Shown: positions 28,702 to 36,161 of the stretch, piece by piece
How positions within the stretch are numbered: the stretch's first letter is position 1
How the letters are laid out: the number at the start of each line of letters is the position of its first letter
DNA from: Weissella confusa
GTDB taxonomy: Bacteria; Bacillota; Bacilli; Lactobacillales; Lactobacillaceae
DNA length: 64,000 bases
Reading direction: 5' to 3'
Assembly: GCF_004766315.1 (NCBI RefSeq)
Contig: NZ_PVSN01000020.1
Coordinates: 36,708 to 100,707 of the forward strand
The notes under the pieces: model-generated
Seen by the model: only the letters and a program-made list of their open reading frames with translations
Databases searched by the model: none
What the model was told of the DNA's origin: nothing
Made by a program: the position numbers and the translations under genes

Positions 28702-29850
28702 ATGTCAGAAAAGCTAAACATTGCGATGTTCTTTGGTGGTAACTCATCAGAACACGACGTCTCAAAGCGCTCTGCTCGTAACATTTACGATGCAATGGAC
28801 AAGGAAAAGTACAACGTAACTGTTTTCTTGATTTCAAAGGATGGTTACATGATCAACGCCGCTGATTCAAAGCGCGTGTTTGATGGTGAAGATGAAGATA
28901 CTGTAGTTGCTGCAGCAAAGTCAAAGATGGATTTGACTAACCCATTGGCACCAATTGCCGTTTTGGGCGAGATGGCCGAAATCGATTTGTTCTACCCAGT
29001 TGTTCACGGTAACTTGGGTGAGGATGGTACTTTGCAAGCGTTGTTCCGTTTGTTGCAAAAGCCATTTATCGGTGCTGGTACGGCTGCGTCAGCCATGTCA
29101 TTCGACAAGGACTTGACGAAGCGTATCTTGAACCAAGCAGGCGTACGCAACACGAAGTACGTTTTGTTGACGGACCAAGATTACAAAAACTACACGTATG
29201 AAGGTCTTGTAAAGGAGCTTGGCACGGAAGCTTTGTTCGTTAAGGCTGCTAAGCAAGGTTCATCAGTTGGTATTTCACGCGTAACGAACGCTGAAGAATT
29301 CGAAGCTGGTGTTAAGGATGCTTTGCAATACGACTACAAGGTATTGGTTGAAGCTGCTTTGAACAAGCCACGTGAGGTCTTCATCTCAATCTTGGGAAAC
29401 GAGCAACCTCGTGCATCACGTTTGGGTGGTATCGTATTGCCTGAACAAGACGTTTGGTACGACTACAACAACAAGTTCGTTGACGCCTCAGGTATGGTCT
29501 TTGAATTGCCAGTTGAGTTGGGGGATGACCTTGAAAAGGAAATCACTGACATGGCATTGACGGCCTACAAGGCATTGGGTCTTGTTGGTTTGACGCGTAT
29601 GGACTTTATGATCGATGCTGATGGTACACCATACTTGGGTGAGCCAAACACATTGCCTGGATTTACAAACATTTCTTTGTATCCACAAATGTGGGAAGTA
29701 TCAGGCTTGAGCTACACGAACTTGATCGACGAAATCATTAACTATGGTTTGGCTGAATTCGAGCGTAACGCCAAGTTGTCATACGACTTCGTTTCATTGG
29801 GTGAAGAACACGTCGGTGAAAAGAAGTACAACGATGAGCGCGCTAAGTAA
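28702..29850 (+). CDS. ddl: D-alanine:D-lactate-type ligase (Ddl)
   Basis: A 382-aa ATP-grasp enzyme making the depsipeptide or dipeptide end of the peptidoglycan stem. Visible are GGNSSEHDVS at the start, HGNLGEDGTLQ, the ATP-grasp KQGSSVGISRV, and LGEPNTLPGFTNISLYP at the end. In the omega loop, WYDYNNKFVD places Phe259 where D-Ala-D-Ala ligases have Tyr (E. coli DdlB Tyr216). Tyr-to-Phe at this place is the established mark of D-Ala-D-Lac ligases in Leuconostoc and related bacteria, which underlies intrinsic vancomycin resistance. The upstream promoter has TATACT near 28657. GACAGGGAGAACGAC precedes ATG 28702. Its own terminator follows. Confidence 0.96.
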   Translation: MSEKLNIAMFFGGNSSEHDVSKRSARNIYDAMDKEKYNVTVFLISKDGYMINAADSKRVFDGEDEDTVVAAAKSKMDLTNPLAPIAVLGEMAEIDLFYPVVHGNLGEDGTLQALFRLLQKPFIGAGTAASAMSFDKDLTKRILNQAGVRNTKYVLLTDQDYKNYTYEGLVKELGTEALFVKAAKQGSSVGISRVTNAEEFEAGVKDALQYDYKVLVEAALNKPREVFISILGNEQPRASRLGGIVLPEQDVWYDYNNKFVDASGMVFELPVELGDDLEKEITDMALTAYKALGLVGLTRMDFMIDADGTPYLGEPNTLPGFTNISLYPQMWEVSGLSYTNLIDEIINYGLAEFERNAKLSYDFVSLGEEHVGEKKYNDERAK

Positions 29851-29860
29851 TAGAGTTTAA

Positions 29861-29899
29861 GAACAATCAGCGATGGTTTCCGTTGCTGGTTGTTTTTTA
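29861..29899 (+). terminator. Intrinsic terminator of ddl
   Basis: The stem AACAATCAGC / GCTGGTTGTT (one G-U) is followed by T6. Confidence 0.85.
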
Positions 29900-29982
29900 T
29901 TTGTGACCTGGTCACCCTACTTTATAAACGACAGTATTTAGCGTATAATTTATAGTAAGACAAATTGTGAAAAGGACGAAAA

Positions 29983-30510
29983 ATGACTGAATCATTTACA
30001 CCAACTTGGATGATTGATGCAATCTACCGTTTGACGCCAGAACAACTTCAGGCACAAGGTATCAAGGCAGTTTTGACTGACTTGGATAACACGTTGATTG
30101 CTTGGAATAACCCTGACGGCACGACTGAATTGCATGACTGGCTTGAGCGAATGAATGAAGCTGGCATCCCAGTAATGATTGTTTCAAATAACTCAGCTGA
30201 ACGTATTGCACGTGTTGCTGAACCGTTGAATCTACCGTTTGTGTCACGTGCCCTAAAGCCGTTGACACGTGGCTTGAATGAAGCCGTAACAAAGCTTAAT
30301 TTGCAAAAGAACGACGTTGTGATGGTCGGTGACCAATTGTTGACTGACATCTGGTCATCAAACAACCACGGCGTACGAAGCATCTTGGTTAAGCCTCTAA
30401 TTGAGACTGACCAATGGAATACAAAGATTAACCGATTTTTTGAAAAGGGTGTTAAGAAGCGCATGCTAAAGGCACACCCAGAACTACAATGGAGGACGAC
30501 ACTTGATTAG
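29983..30510 (+). CDS. yqeG: YqeG family HAD-IIIA phosphatase
   Basis: A 175-aa haloacid-dehalogenase-fold phosphatase. Motif I is DLDNTLIAW (about residues 30-38, nucleophile Asp in DxDxT). Motif II is IVSNNS, and motif III/IV is VGDQLLTDIWSSN. The substrate of YqeG is not established; a related mitochondrial enzyme dephosphorylates phosphatidylglycerol phosphate. It is the first gene of the conserved operon running to yceD, with a TATAAT-type promoter near 29944 and AAAGGACG before ATG 29983. Its last 8 bases overlap yqeH. Confidence 0.93.
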   Translation: MTESFTPTWMIDAIYRLTPEQLQAQGIKAVLTDLDNTLIAWNNPDGTTELHDWLERMNEAGIPVMIVSNNSAERIARVAEPLNLPFVSRALKPLTRGLNEAVTKLNLQKNDVVMVGDQLLTDIWSSNNHGVRSILVKPLIETDQWNTKINRFFEKGVKKRMLKAHPELQWRTTLD

Positions 30511-31645
30511 TGAAGCAGAAGTTCAAGGTTACTTGGCAGACGGATTGCGATGCATTGGATGTGGTGCGTTGATCCAAACTGAGCACAAGGGTGAATTGGG
30601 TTATGCCCCAATGTCAGCTTTGTTGAAGGGATTTGAAAACGAAGAAGTGTTGTGCCAACGCTGCTTCCGTTTGCGTCACTACAACGAAATCCAACCCGTT
30701 GATTTGACGGATGATGATTTCCGCTTGTTGTTGAACGAAATTTCAGCAACGGATTCATTGGTTGTTTACGTAATGGACGTGTTCGACTTCTCTGGATCAT
30801 TGATTCCAGGATTGCACCGTTTCGTTGGTAACAATCCAGTTTTGCTAGTTGGTAACAAGGTTGACGTTTTGCCAAAGTCTTTGAAGCGTTCAAAGATTAA
30901 GGACTGGATGCGTCAACAAGCTAACATTGCTGGTTTGCGTCCCGTTGACGTCCAATTGACGTCAGGTAAGAGCGGCGATGACGTGCCAGCTTTGATGGAC
31001 ATGATTGAGAAGTACCGTGAAGGTCGCTCAGTTTATGTTGTTGGTGTTACCAACGTTGGTAAGTCAACGTTGATTAACCAGATCATCAAGGATGCAACGG
31101 GTGACAACAAGGATGTGATTACGACGTCACGTTTCCCAGGAACGACGTTGGACCGTATTGAGATTCCATTGGATGACGATACGTTTATCATCGACACACC
31201 AGGTATCATTCACCAAGACCAAATGGCGCACTATTTGACGCCAAAGGACTTGAAGTACGTTTCACCACAAAAGGAATTGAAGCCAAAGACTTACCAATTG
31301 AACCCACAACAAACATTGTTCATGGGTGCATTGGCACGTTTCGACTTTATTCAAGGTGAGAAGGCTGGTATCACGGCTTACTTTGAGAACAACTTGATGA
31401 TTCACCGTACGAAGTTGGAAAAGGCTGATGAATTCTACAGCAAGCACGCTGGTGAATTGTTGTTGCCACCAACGACGGAGAACTTGGACATGTTGCCACC
31501 ATTGCAACGTCACGAGTTCAAGGTGACAGAGAAGACAGATATCGTGATTGACGGTTTGGGCTGGATTACAGTTCCTGCCAACACGGTTGTAGCAGGCTGG
31601 GCTCCTGAAGGGGTTTCAGTATTAACACGAAGGGCAATGATTTAA
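30503..31645 (+). CDS. yqeH: Ribosome biogenesis GTPase YqeH
   Basis: A 380-aa circularly permuted GTPase needed for 30S subunit assembly. The N-terminal zinc finger is CIGCG ... CQRC. G motifs then occur in permuted order: NKVD (G4), then GVTNVGKSTLIN (G1) and DTPG (G3). A C-terminal RNA-binding region follows. The start is TTG 30503, fixed by the ribosome site GGAGG at 30491-30495 and by the 8-base overlap with yqeG. No in-frame ATG occurs in the N-terminal zinc-finger region. It is translationally coupled in the operon and followed after one base by yhbY. Confidence 0.95.
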   Translation: MISEAEVQGYLADGLRCIGCGALIQTEHKGELGYAPMSALLKGFENEEVLCQRCFRLRHYNEIQPVDLTDDDFRLLLNEISATDSLVVYVMDVFDFSGSLIPGLHRFVGNNPVLLVGNKVDVLPKSLKRSKIKDWMRQQANIAGLRPVDVQLTSGKSGDDVPALMDMIEKYREGRSVYVVGVTNVGKSTLINQIIKDATGDNKDVITTSRFPGTTLDRIEIPLDDDTFIIDTPGIIHQDQMAHYLTPKDLKYVSPQKELKPKTYQLNPQQTLFMGALARFDFIQGEKAGITAYFENNLMIHRTKLEKADEFYSKHAGELLLPPTTENLDMLPPLQRHEFKVTEKTDIVIDGLGWITVPANTVVAGWAPEGVSVLTRRAMI

Positions 31646-31646
31646 T

Positions 31647-31961
31647 ATGATTTCACTACGCGGAAAGCAAAAGCGTTACTTGCGCGCATCAGCACATGAC
31701 ATGCGTCCATTGTTTAGCATCGGTAAGCAAGGATTGACACAAAACTGGTTGGATCAACTAGAAGATGCCATCAACAAGCGTGAGTTGTTCAAGGTTAACA
31801 TCTTGGCAAACTCAGACGTTGAAGTTGAATCTTTGAAGGAGTTCATCGAAGAAAACACGGACATCCAAGTTGTACAAACAATTGGACACACGTTGGTGTT
31901 GTTTGGTGAATCAGCTGACAAGGAAAACCGCCACTACTCAGTGGCTGTACAAAAGATTTAA
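31647..31961 (+). CDS. yhbY: CRM-domain RNA-binding protein YhbY
   Basis: A 104-aa single CRM domain that binds pre-50S ribosomes. The family pattern is clear: LRGKQKRYLRASAHD at the start, then FSIGKQGLTQNWLDQLEDAI, where GKxG is the RNA-binding loop, and RELFKVNIL. It starts one base after the yqeH stop with GAAGGGCAATG overlapping that gene. The yqeH-yhbY-nadD order is the usual one in Bacillota, linking ribosome assembly with NAD synthesis. Confidence 0.94.
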   Translation: MISLRGKQKRYLRASAHDMRPLFSIGKQGLTQNWLDQLEDAINKRELFKVNILANSDVEVESLKEFIEENTDIQVVQTIGHTLVLFGESADKENRHYSVAVQKI

Positions 31962-31988
31962 TATCACTCTCGAAACGGGGGTTCGGGC

Positions 31989-32654
31989 ATGATTAATACA
32001 ATCGAAAAAACCGTCACGCAAGCACAAGCTGAGCGTGCGTTTATCGGTGAAACAAAGAAAATTGGTATTTTGGGTGGCACATTTAATCCGCCACACGTTG
32101 GTCACTTGGTCATTGCTGAACAGGTGGCAGATAAGCTTGGCTTAGACAAGGTATACTTCATGCCAAATGCTAAGCCACCGCACGTTGATGTGAAGCATGC
32201 AATTGATCCATTGCACCGTGCCAAGATGGTCCAAGCGGCCATTGCAGGTAACAGTCGCTTTGGCATTGAATTGCTTGAGGTACAACGCGGTGGTAAGAGC
32301 TACACCTACAACACAATGTTGCAACTGAAGGTGGAGCACCCAAACTACGAATACTATTTCATTATCGGTGGTGATGAAGTGGCGTACTTAAAGACATGGT
32401 ATCGCATTGATGACTTGCTTAAGTTAGTTCACTTTGTTGGTGTTAATCGCCCAGGGCAACCACGAGTAACGGATTATCCTGTTGAATGGGTTGAGGTACC
32501 AAACCTTGAAATTAGTTCAACGGATATTCGTAAGCGCATTGCTAATAAGCAAAGTGTGCGCTATTTGCTACCTGACATGGTAGCAGCCTACATTGTAGAA
32601 AAGGGGTTATACATGGATGACAAACGAGATGATTTATCGGGGCCGTTACTATAA
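31989..32654 (+). CDS. nadD: Nicotinate-nucleotide adenylyltransferase
   Basis: A 221-aa enzyme converting nicotinate mononucleotide and ATP to deamido-NAD. The nucleotidyltransferase signature GGTFNPPHVGH is at about residues 29-39 and the C-terminal SSTDIRKRI motif is near residue 178. A ~22-residue N-terminal extension (MINTIEKTVTQAQAERAFIGE) precedes the conserved core, as in several lactobacilli. Ribosome site CGGGGGTTCGGGC lies before ATG 31989. Its 3' end overlaps yqeK by 38 bases. Confidence 0.95.
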   Translation: MINTIEKTVTQAQAERAFIGETKKIGILGGTFNPPHVGHLVIAEQVADKLGLDKVYFMPNAKPPHVDVKHAIDPLHRAKMVQAAIAGNSRFGIELLEVQRGGKSYTYNTMLQLKVEHPNYEYYFIIGGDEVAYLKTWYRIDDLLKLVHFVGVNRPGQPRVTDYPVEWVEVPNLEISSTDIRKRIANKQSVRYLLPDMVAAYIVEKGLYMDDKRDDLSGPLL

Positions 32655-33213
32655 CGGTTCTCGTAAAAGCTTAGTTGAAGCAGCCCAAGCAGCGATGTCA
32701 GAGTACCGTTTCCAACACGTGTTGCGTGTTGAAGAAATGGCTGTGGCCTTGGCTGAAAAGTGGGGTGTTGATGCAGAGAAAGCATCTGTGGCAGCCTTGA
32801 CGCATGATTACGCCAAGGAACGCTCTGATGCTGATTTCTTGGCGAAGATTGCTGAAAAGCAATTGTATCCAGATTTGGTTAATTGGGGAAACAACGTTTG
32901 GCATGGTATCGTCGGCGCCGAAATGGTGAAAGATGAACTGGGCATTGAAAACGAAGATATCCTGACAGCGATTCGTCAGCACACAACTGGTGCACCATAT
33001 ATGACGACGTTGAGCCAAATTATCTACATGGCAGACTATATTGAGTCAGGTCGCGATTTCCCAGGTATTGAAGAAGTTCGCACCTTGGCATTTGAAGACT
33101 TGGCAGCAAGTGTCGGGTGGCAAACGAGCCACACGCTTGCTTATTTAATTGAAAAGCAGGTTCCGGTTTATCCGGGCACGCTTTTGACATACAACGCATG
33201 GAGTGTGAAGTAA
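32617..33213 (+). CDS. yqeK: HD-domain Ap4A hydrolase YqeK
   Basis: A 198-aa HD-superfamily phosphohydrolase. YqeK proteins split diadenosine tetraphosphate symmetrically into two ADP. Metal ligands are seen in FQHVLRVEEMA (His), ALTHDYAKE (HD pair, about residues 62-68), HGIVGAEM, and RQHTTG, plus MADYIESGRDFPG. ATG 32617 lies about ten bases after AAGGGG; the nearby ATG 32613 is in another frame. It overlaps nadD and is followed two bases later by rsfS, so it is tightly coupled. Confidence 0.93.
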   Translation: MTNEMIYRGRYYNGSRKSLVEAAQAAMSEYRFQHVLRVEEMAVALAEKWGVDAEKASVAALTHDYAKERSDADFLAKIAEKQLYPDLVNWGNNVWHGIVGAEMVKDELGIENEDILTAIRQHTTGAPYMTTLSQIIYMADYIESGRDFPGIEEVRTLAFEDLAASVGWQTSHTLAYLIEKQVPVYPGTLLTYNAWSVK

Positions 33214-33215
33214 TA

Positions 33216-33587
33216 ATGGAAAGCAACGTAAACGAAATGTTGGAAGTAGCTGTTAAGGCTGCTGACCAAAAGCGCGCCGAAAACTTGGTTGCATTGGATA
33301 TCCACGAGATTAGCTTGGTATCAGATGCTTACTTGATTTTGGATGCCCCAACGCAACGTCAAGTTTTGGCGATTGTTGATGAAATTGAAGACAAGATGGC
33401 TGAAGCTGGCTTTGAGTTGAAGCGTCACGAAGGTCGTCGCGAAGGTGAATGGGTCTTGATGGACTTTGGTGATTTGTTTGTGCACGTCTTTAAGGACGAC
33501 ATGCGCCAATTCTACAACTTGGAAAAGTTGTGGGGTGCTGCACCTGAAATCGACATCGACCAATGGATCGTTAAGGAAGACTTCTAA
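33216..33587 (+). CDS. rsfS: Ribosome silencing factor RsfS
   Basis: A 123-aa RsfS (YbeB/YqeL) protein. It binds uL14 on the 50S subunit and blocks 30S joining when nutrients are low. Family marks are LVALDIHEISLVSDAYLI, QVLAIVDEI, and the C-terminal GDLFVHVFKDDMRQFYNLEKLW. ATG 33216 (MESNVNEML) is preferred, two bases after yqeK with GGAG upstream; an in-frame ATG at 33198 lies inside yqeK without a ribosome site. Its stop overlaps the next start (TAATG). Confidence 0.95.
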   Translation: MESNVNEMLEVAVKAADQKRAENLVALDIHEISLVSDAYLILDAPTQRQVLAIVDEIEDKMAEAGFELKRHEGRREGEWVLMDFGDLFVHVFKDDMRQFYNLEKLWGAAPEIDIDQWIVKEDF

Positions 33588-34333
33588 TGAATTACCAAAC
33601 TTTTGCGAAGCTGTATGACGACTTGTTTGACGAAGCAGCCTACGCAGATTGGTTCCAATACGCAACCAAGTTCATTAAGAACAAGGATGGTAAGTTATTG
33701 GAGCTAGCCGGTGGTGCAGGACGCTTGGCGATTCAATTGAAGCGAGCTGGTTATGACGACATTTCAGTTTTGGACTTGTCTACTGAAATGTTGGCACTAG
33801 CTGCGCAACACGCTCAAGAAGCTGAATTGGACTTGCCGTTGATTGAAGGCGACATGCGTGAATGGTCAGACTTTGATGAGCGTTTTGCAACGATTACATC
33901 ATTTGCGGATTCATTTAATTACTTGGCTAATGAAGACGAAACATTGATGGCGTTTAAGCAAGTTGCTGAGCACTTGGAAGACGGTGGTCAATTCTTGTTC
34001 GATGTGATTTCACCATGGCAAACGGATGTTTATTATCCTGGTTATATGTATAACTGGCATGATGATGAGACGGCGTTTATGTGGTCATCATATGGTGTTG
34101 AAGAACAACCACATACGGTGGAACACGAATTGACGTTCTTTGTTTATAACGAAGACATCGATGGCTTCCAACAACTGCAAGAAGTACACACTGAACGCAC
34201 ATATTCTTTGGACACATACAAGCGTTTGTTGACTGAAGCAGGCTTCACAAACATTGAAGTGACGGCTGACTTTGGTCGATCAGAGGTGACTGATGAGTCA
34301 CCACGCTGGTTCTTTAACGCAACGAAAGCGTAA
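33587..34333 (+). CDS. yqeM: SAM-dependent methyltransferase YqeM
   Basis: A 248-aa class I methyltransferase. The SAM-binding motif is LLELAGGAGRLAIQL (about residues 37-51), followed by VLDLSTEML and later FADSFNYLANEDE. Its start overlaps the rsfS stop by one base. The position between rsfS and tmcAL is conserved in Bacillota, where it is annotated YqeM. The substrate is unknown, although the setting suggests a ribosome or tRNA-linked role. Confidence 0.9.
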   Translation: MNYQTFAKLYDDLFDEAAYADWFQYATKFIKNKDGKLLELAGGAGRLAIQLKRAGYDDISVLDLSTEMLALAAQHAQEAELDLPLIEGDMREWSDFDERFATITSFADSFNYLANEDETLMAFKQVAEHLEDGGQFLFDVISPWQTDVYYPGYMYNWHDDETAFMWSSYGVEEQPHTVEHELTFFVYNEDIDGFQQLQEVHTERTYSLDTYKRLLTEAGFTNIEVTADFGRSEVTDESPRWFFNATKA

Positions 34334-34348
34334 AGCTTGGAGGGCAAC

Positions 34349-35542
34349 ATGGAGGCAGTTGGGTTAGTAACTGAATATAATCCATTCCATAATGGACATG
34401 CCTACCATGTCGCCCAAGCAAAGGCGGTTACTGGTGCTGATACAGTTGTGGCTGTCATGAGCGGTAACTATGTGCAACGTGGGTTACCAGCCATTTTCGA
34501 TAAGTGGCGACGTACGGAATTAGCCTTAGCGGGTGGGGTTGATATCGTTTTTGAACTTCCCTTCGCTTTCGCTGTGCAACCAGCACATATTTTTGCCCGT
34601 GGTGCCGTACAACTGTTAGCGGATGCCGGCGTTTCAAGTATCGTATTTGGTGCCGAGCATGCTGAGTTAGATTTCTTAGCACTCTCACAGCAGGCCCGTG
34701 ACCGTTTGGCAGCGGATGAACATTTCTCAGCTGATTATTCACAGACCTATGCCACAGCATTTAATGATGTTTTGGCCGAGGTTGTTGGATTCCGGTTGAC
34801 GGATCCAAATGATATGTTGGGCTTTGCTTATGCCACAGCGGTTATTGAACTTGGTTTGGTGAATCAGATTCGCCTACAACCGATTCAACGCATTAAAGCT
34901 GGGTATCATGATACAACGCTTTCGGATGATCACATTGCGAGTGCGACCGCGCTACGTGAGTTGATTAATCAGGAGGCGCCAGCAACGGCATTTACTGACT
35001 ATGTTTCGCAACCTGCAGCTGAATGGTTAGCACAAGGTGCGCAAACAGCTGATTGGTCTGAAACGTGGTATGATGCGTTGCGCTATAAAGTGTTGACCAC
35101 GCCAATTGACGAATTAGAAAACATTTATCAATTGACGGATGGGTTGGCATACCGTCTTAAAGAAACCATTGAACGGGACACAACAGCTGACTATGAGATG
35201 TTTATGACAACGTTTAAGTCAAAGCGTTATACGCAGGCTCGCTTGCAAAGAACGCTGTTATACACTGTTTTGAATATAACGGACGCTGAGATGCAAATGG
35301 CGATGCAACGACCTTATTTACGCATGCTAGGTGCAACAAAGGTCGGTCGCCGGTATTTGAAGCAACAACGTGAGTCATTCACGTTGCCGTTGATACATAA
35401 AGTTGAGAAGGATGACCTGACTGGAATCTTAATGCTTGATTACCGAGCTGGTCGCTTGTATCAACAGTTCTCACGGACACGTCAGGACAAAGCGTCACCG
35501 CTAGATACGGGACGTATTCCAGTTTTTATAGAAAGAGGATAA
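34349..35542 (+). CDS. tmcAL: tRNA(Met) cytidine acetate ligase TmcAL (YlbM)
   Basis: A 397-aa nucleotidyltransferase-fold enzyme. TmcAL makes N4-acetylcytidine at the wobble base of elongator tRNA-Met using acetate and ATP. The N-terminal GLVTEYNPFHNGHAYH motif carries the HxGH ATP site. AVMSGNYVQRG and FELPFAFAVQPA follow, and the C-terminal YRAGRLYQQF is typical. ATG 34349 is chosen over an in-frame TTG at 34337 because GGAGG lies at 34339-34343. It is 15 bases after yqeM and 4 bases before yceD. Confidence 0.94.
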   Translation: MEAVGLVTEYNPFHNGHAYHVAQAKAVTGADTVVAVMSGNYVQRGLPAIFDKWRRTELALAGGVDIVFELPFAFAVQPAHIFARGAVQLLADAGVSSIVFGAEHAELDFLALSQQARDRLAADEHFSADYSQTYATAFNDVLAEVVGFRLTDPNDMLGFAYATAVIELGLVNQIRLQPIQRIKAGYHDTTLSDDHIASATALRELINQEAPATAFTDYVSQPAAEWLAQGAQTADWSETWYDALRYKVLTTPIDELENIYQLTDGLAYRLKETIERDTTADYEMFMTTFKSKRYTQARLQRTLLYTVLNITDAEMQMAMQRPYLRMLGATKVGRRYLKQQRESFTLPLIHKVEKDDLTGILMLDYRAGRLYQQFSRTRQDKASPLDTGRIPVFIERG

Positions 35543-35546
35543 TCAC

Positions 35547-36089
35547 ATGAAGTGGCAATATGCTGAACTCCAAAAGTACAAGACTGAATCATTGCAATTC
35601 AGCGAGGTCGTTGATTTGAAGGAGCCTTTGTTGGCAACTTTTGGTGACGTTGTATTGGACGTTACACCATTGACGGTTACTGGATTTGCGCAAGCTGATC
35701 GTGAAGACATCATTATTCACGCAAACGTGAAGGGGAAGTTGGTGACACCATCAACGCGCTCATTGACGCCGGTTGAAATGGATGTTGATTTCGATATCGA
35801 TGAAGTTTACTTGCAAAACGAGGAGCACGCTGATCGTTATGAAATCGAAGACTCAGTTATTTTGATTGAAGATGGGTTGATTGATTTTGATCAAGCGTTG
35901 ATGGAATACGTTGCTTTGTCAGTGCCACTTCAAGTCTTGACGGAAGAAGAGAAGGACCAACCAATGCCAGAAGGTAAGGGCTGGGCTGTTATTTCTGAAG
36001 ACGATTTTGAACAAAAGCAAGAAGAAGCACCAGCACAAGCTAATACACCTTTGGCTGGCTTGGCAGATTTGTTCAAGGACGAAGATTAA
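35547..36089 (+). CDS. yceD: YceD family (DUF177) protein
   Basis: A 180-aa protein of the DUF177 family, linked to 23S rRNA/50S assembly and normally followed by rpmF. Recognisable parts are the central VKGKLVTPSTRSLTPVEM, where family members often have a Cys pair (absent here), and the acidic end of the family domain near EDGLIDFDQALMEYVALSVPLQ. ATG 35547 follows AAAGAGGATAATCAC. It is the last gene of the yqeG operon. A terminator comes next and no rpmF (L32) is present, which departs from the common gene order. Confidence 0.88.
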   Translation: MKWQYAELQKYKTESLQFSEVVDLKEPLLATFGDVVLDVTPLTVTGFAQADREDIIIHANVKGKLVTPSTRSLTPVEMDVDFDIDEVYLQNEEHADRYEIEDSVILIEDGLIDFDQALMEYVALSVPLQVLTEEEKDQPMPEGKGWAVISEDDFEQKQEEAPAQANTPLAGLADLFKDED

Positions 36090-36095
36090 AAAATG

Positions 36096-36129
36096 AACGC
36101 TTACCGGCGCTGAACCGGTGGGCGTTTTT
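36096..36129 (+). terminator. Intrinsic terminator of the yqeG-yceD operon
   Basis: The stem AACGCTTACCGG / CCGGTGGGCGTT with a short loop is followed by T5. Confidence 0.85.
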
Positions 36130-36161
36130 GCACATTTTGATGGGGAAGGAAAAGTTGCATA

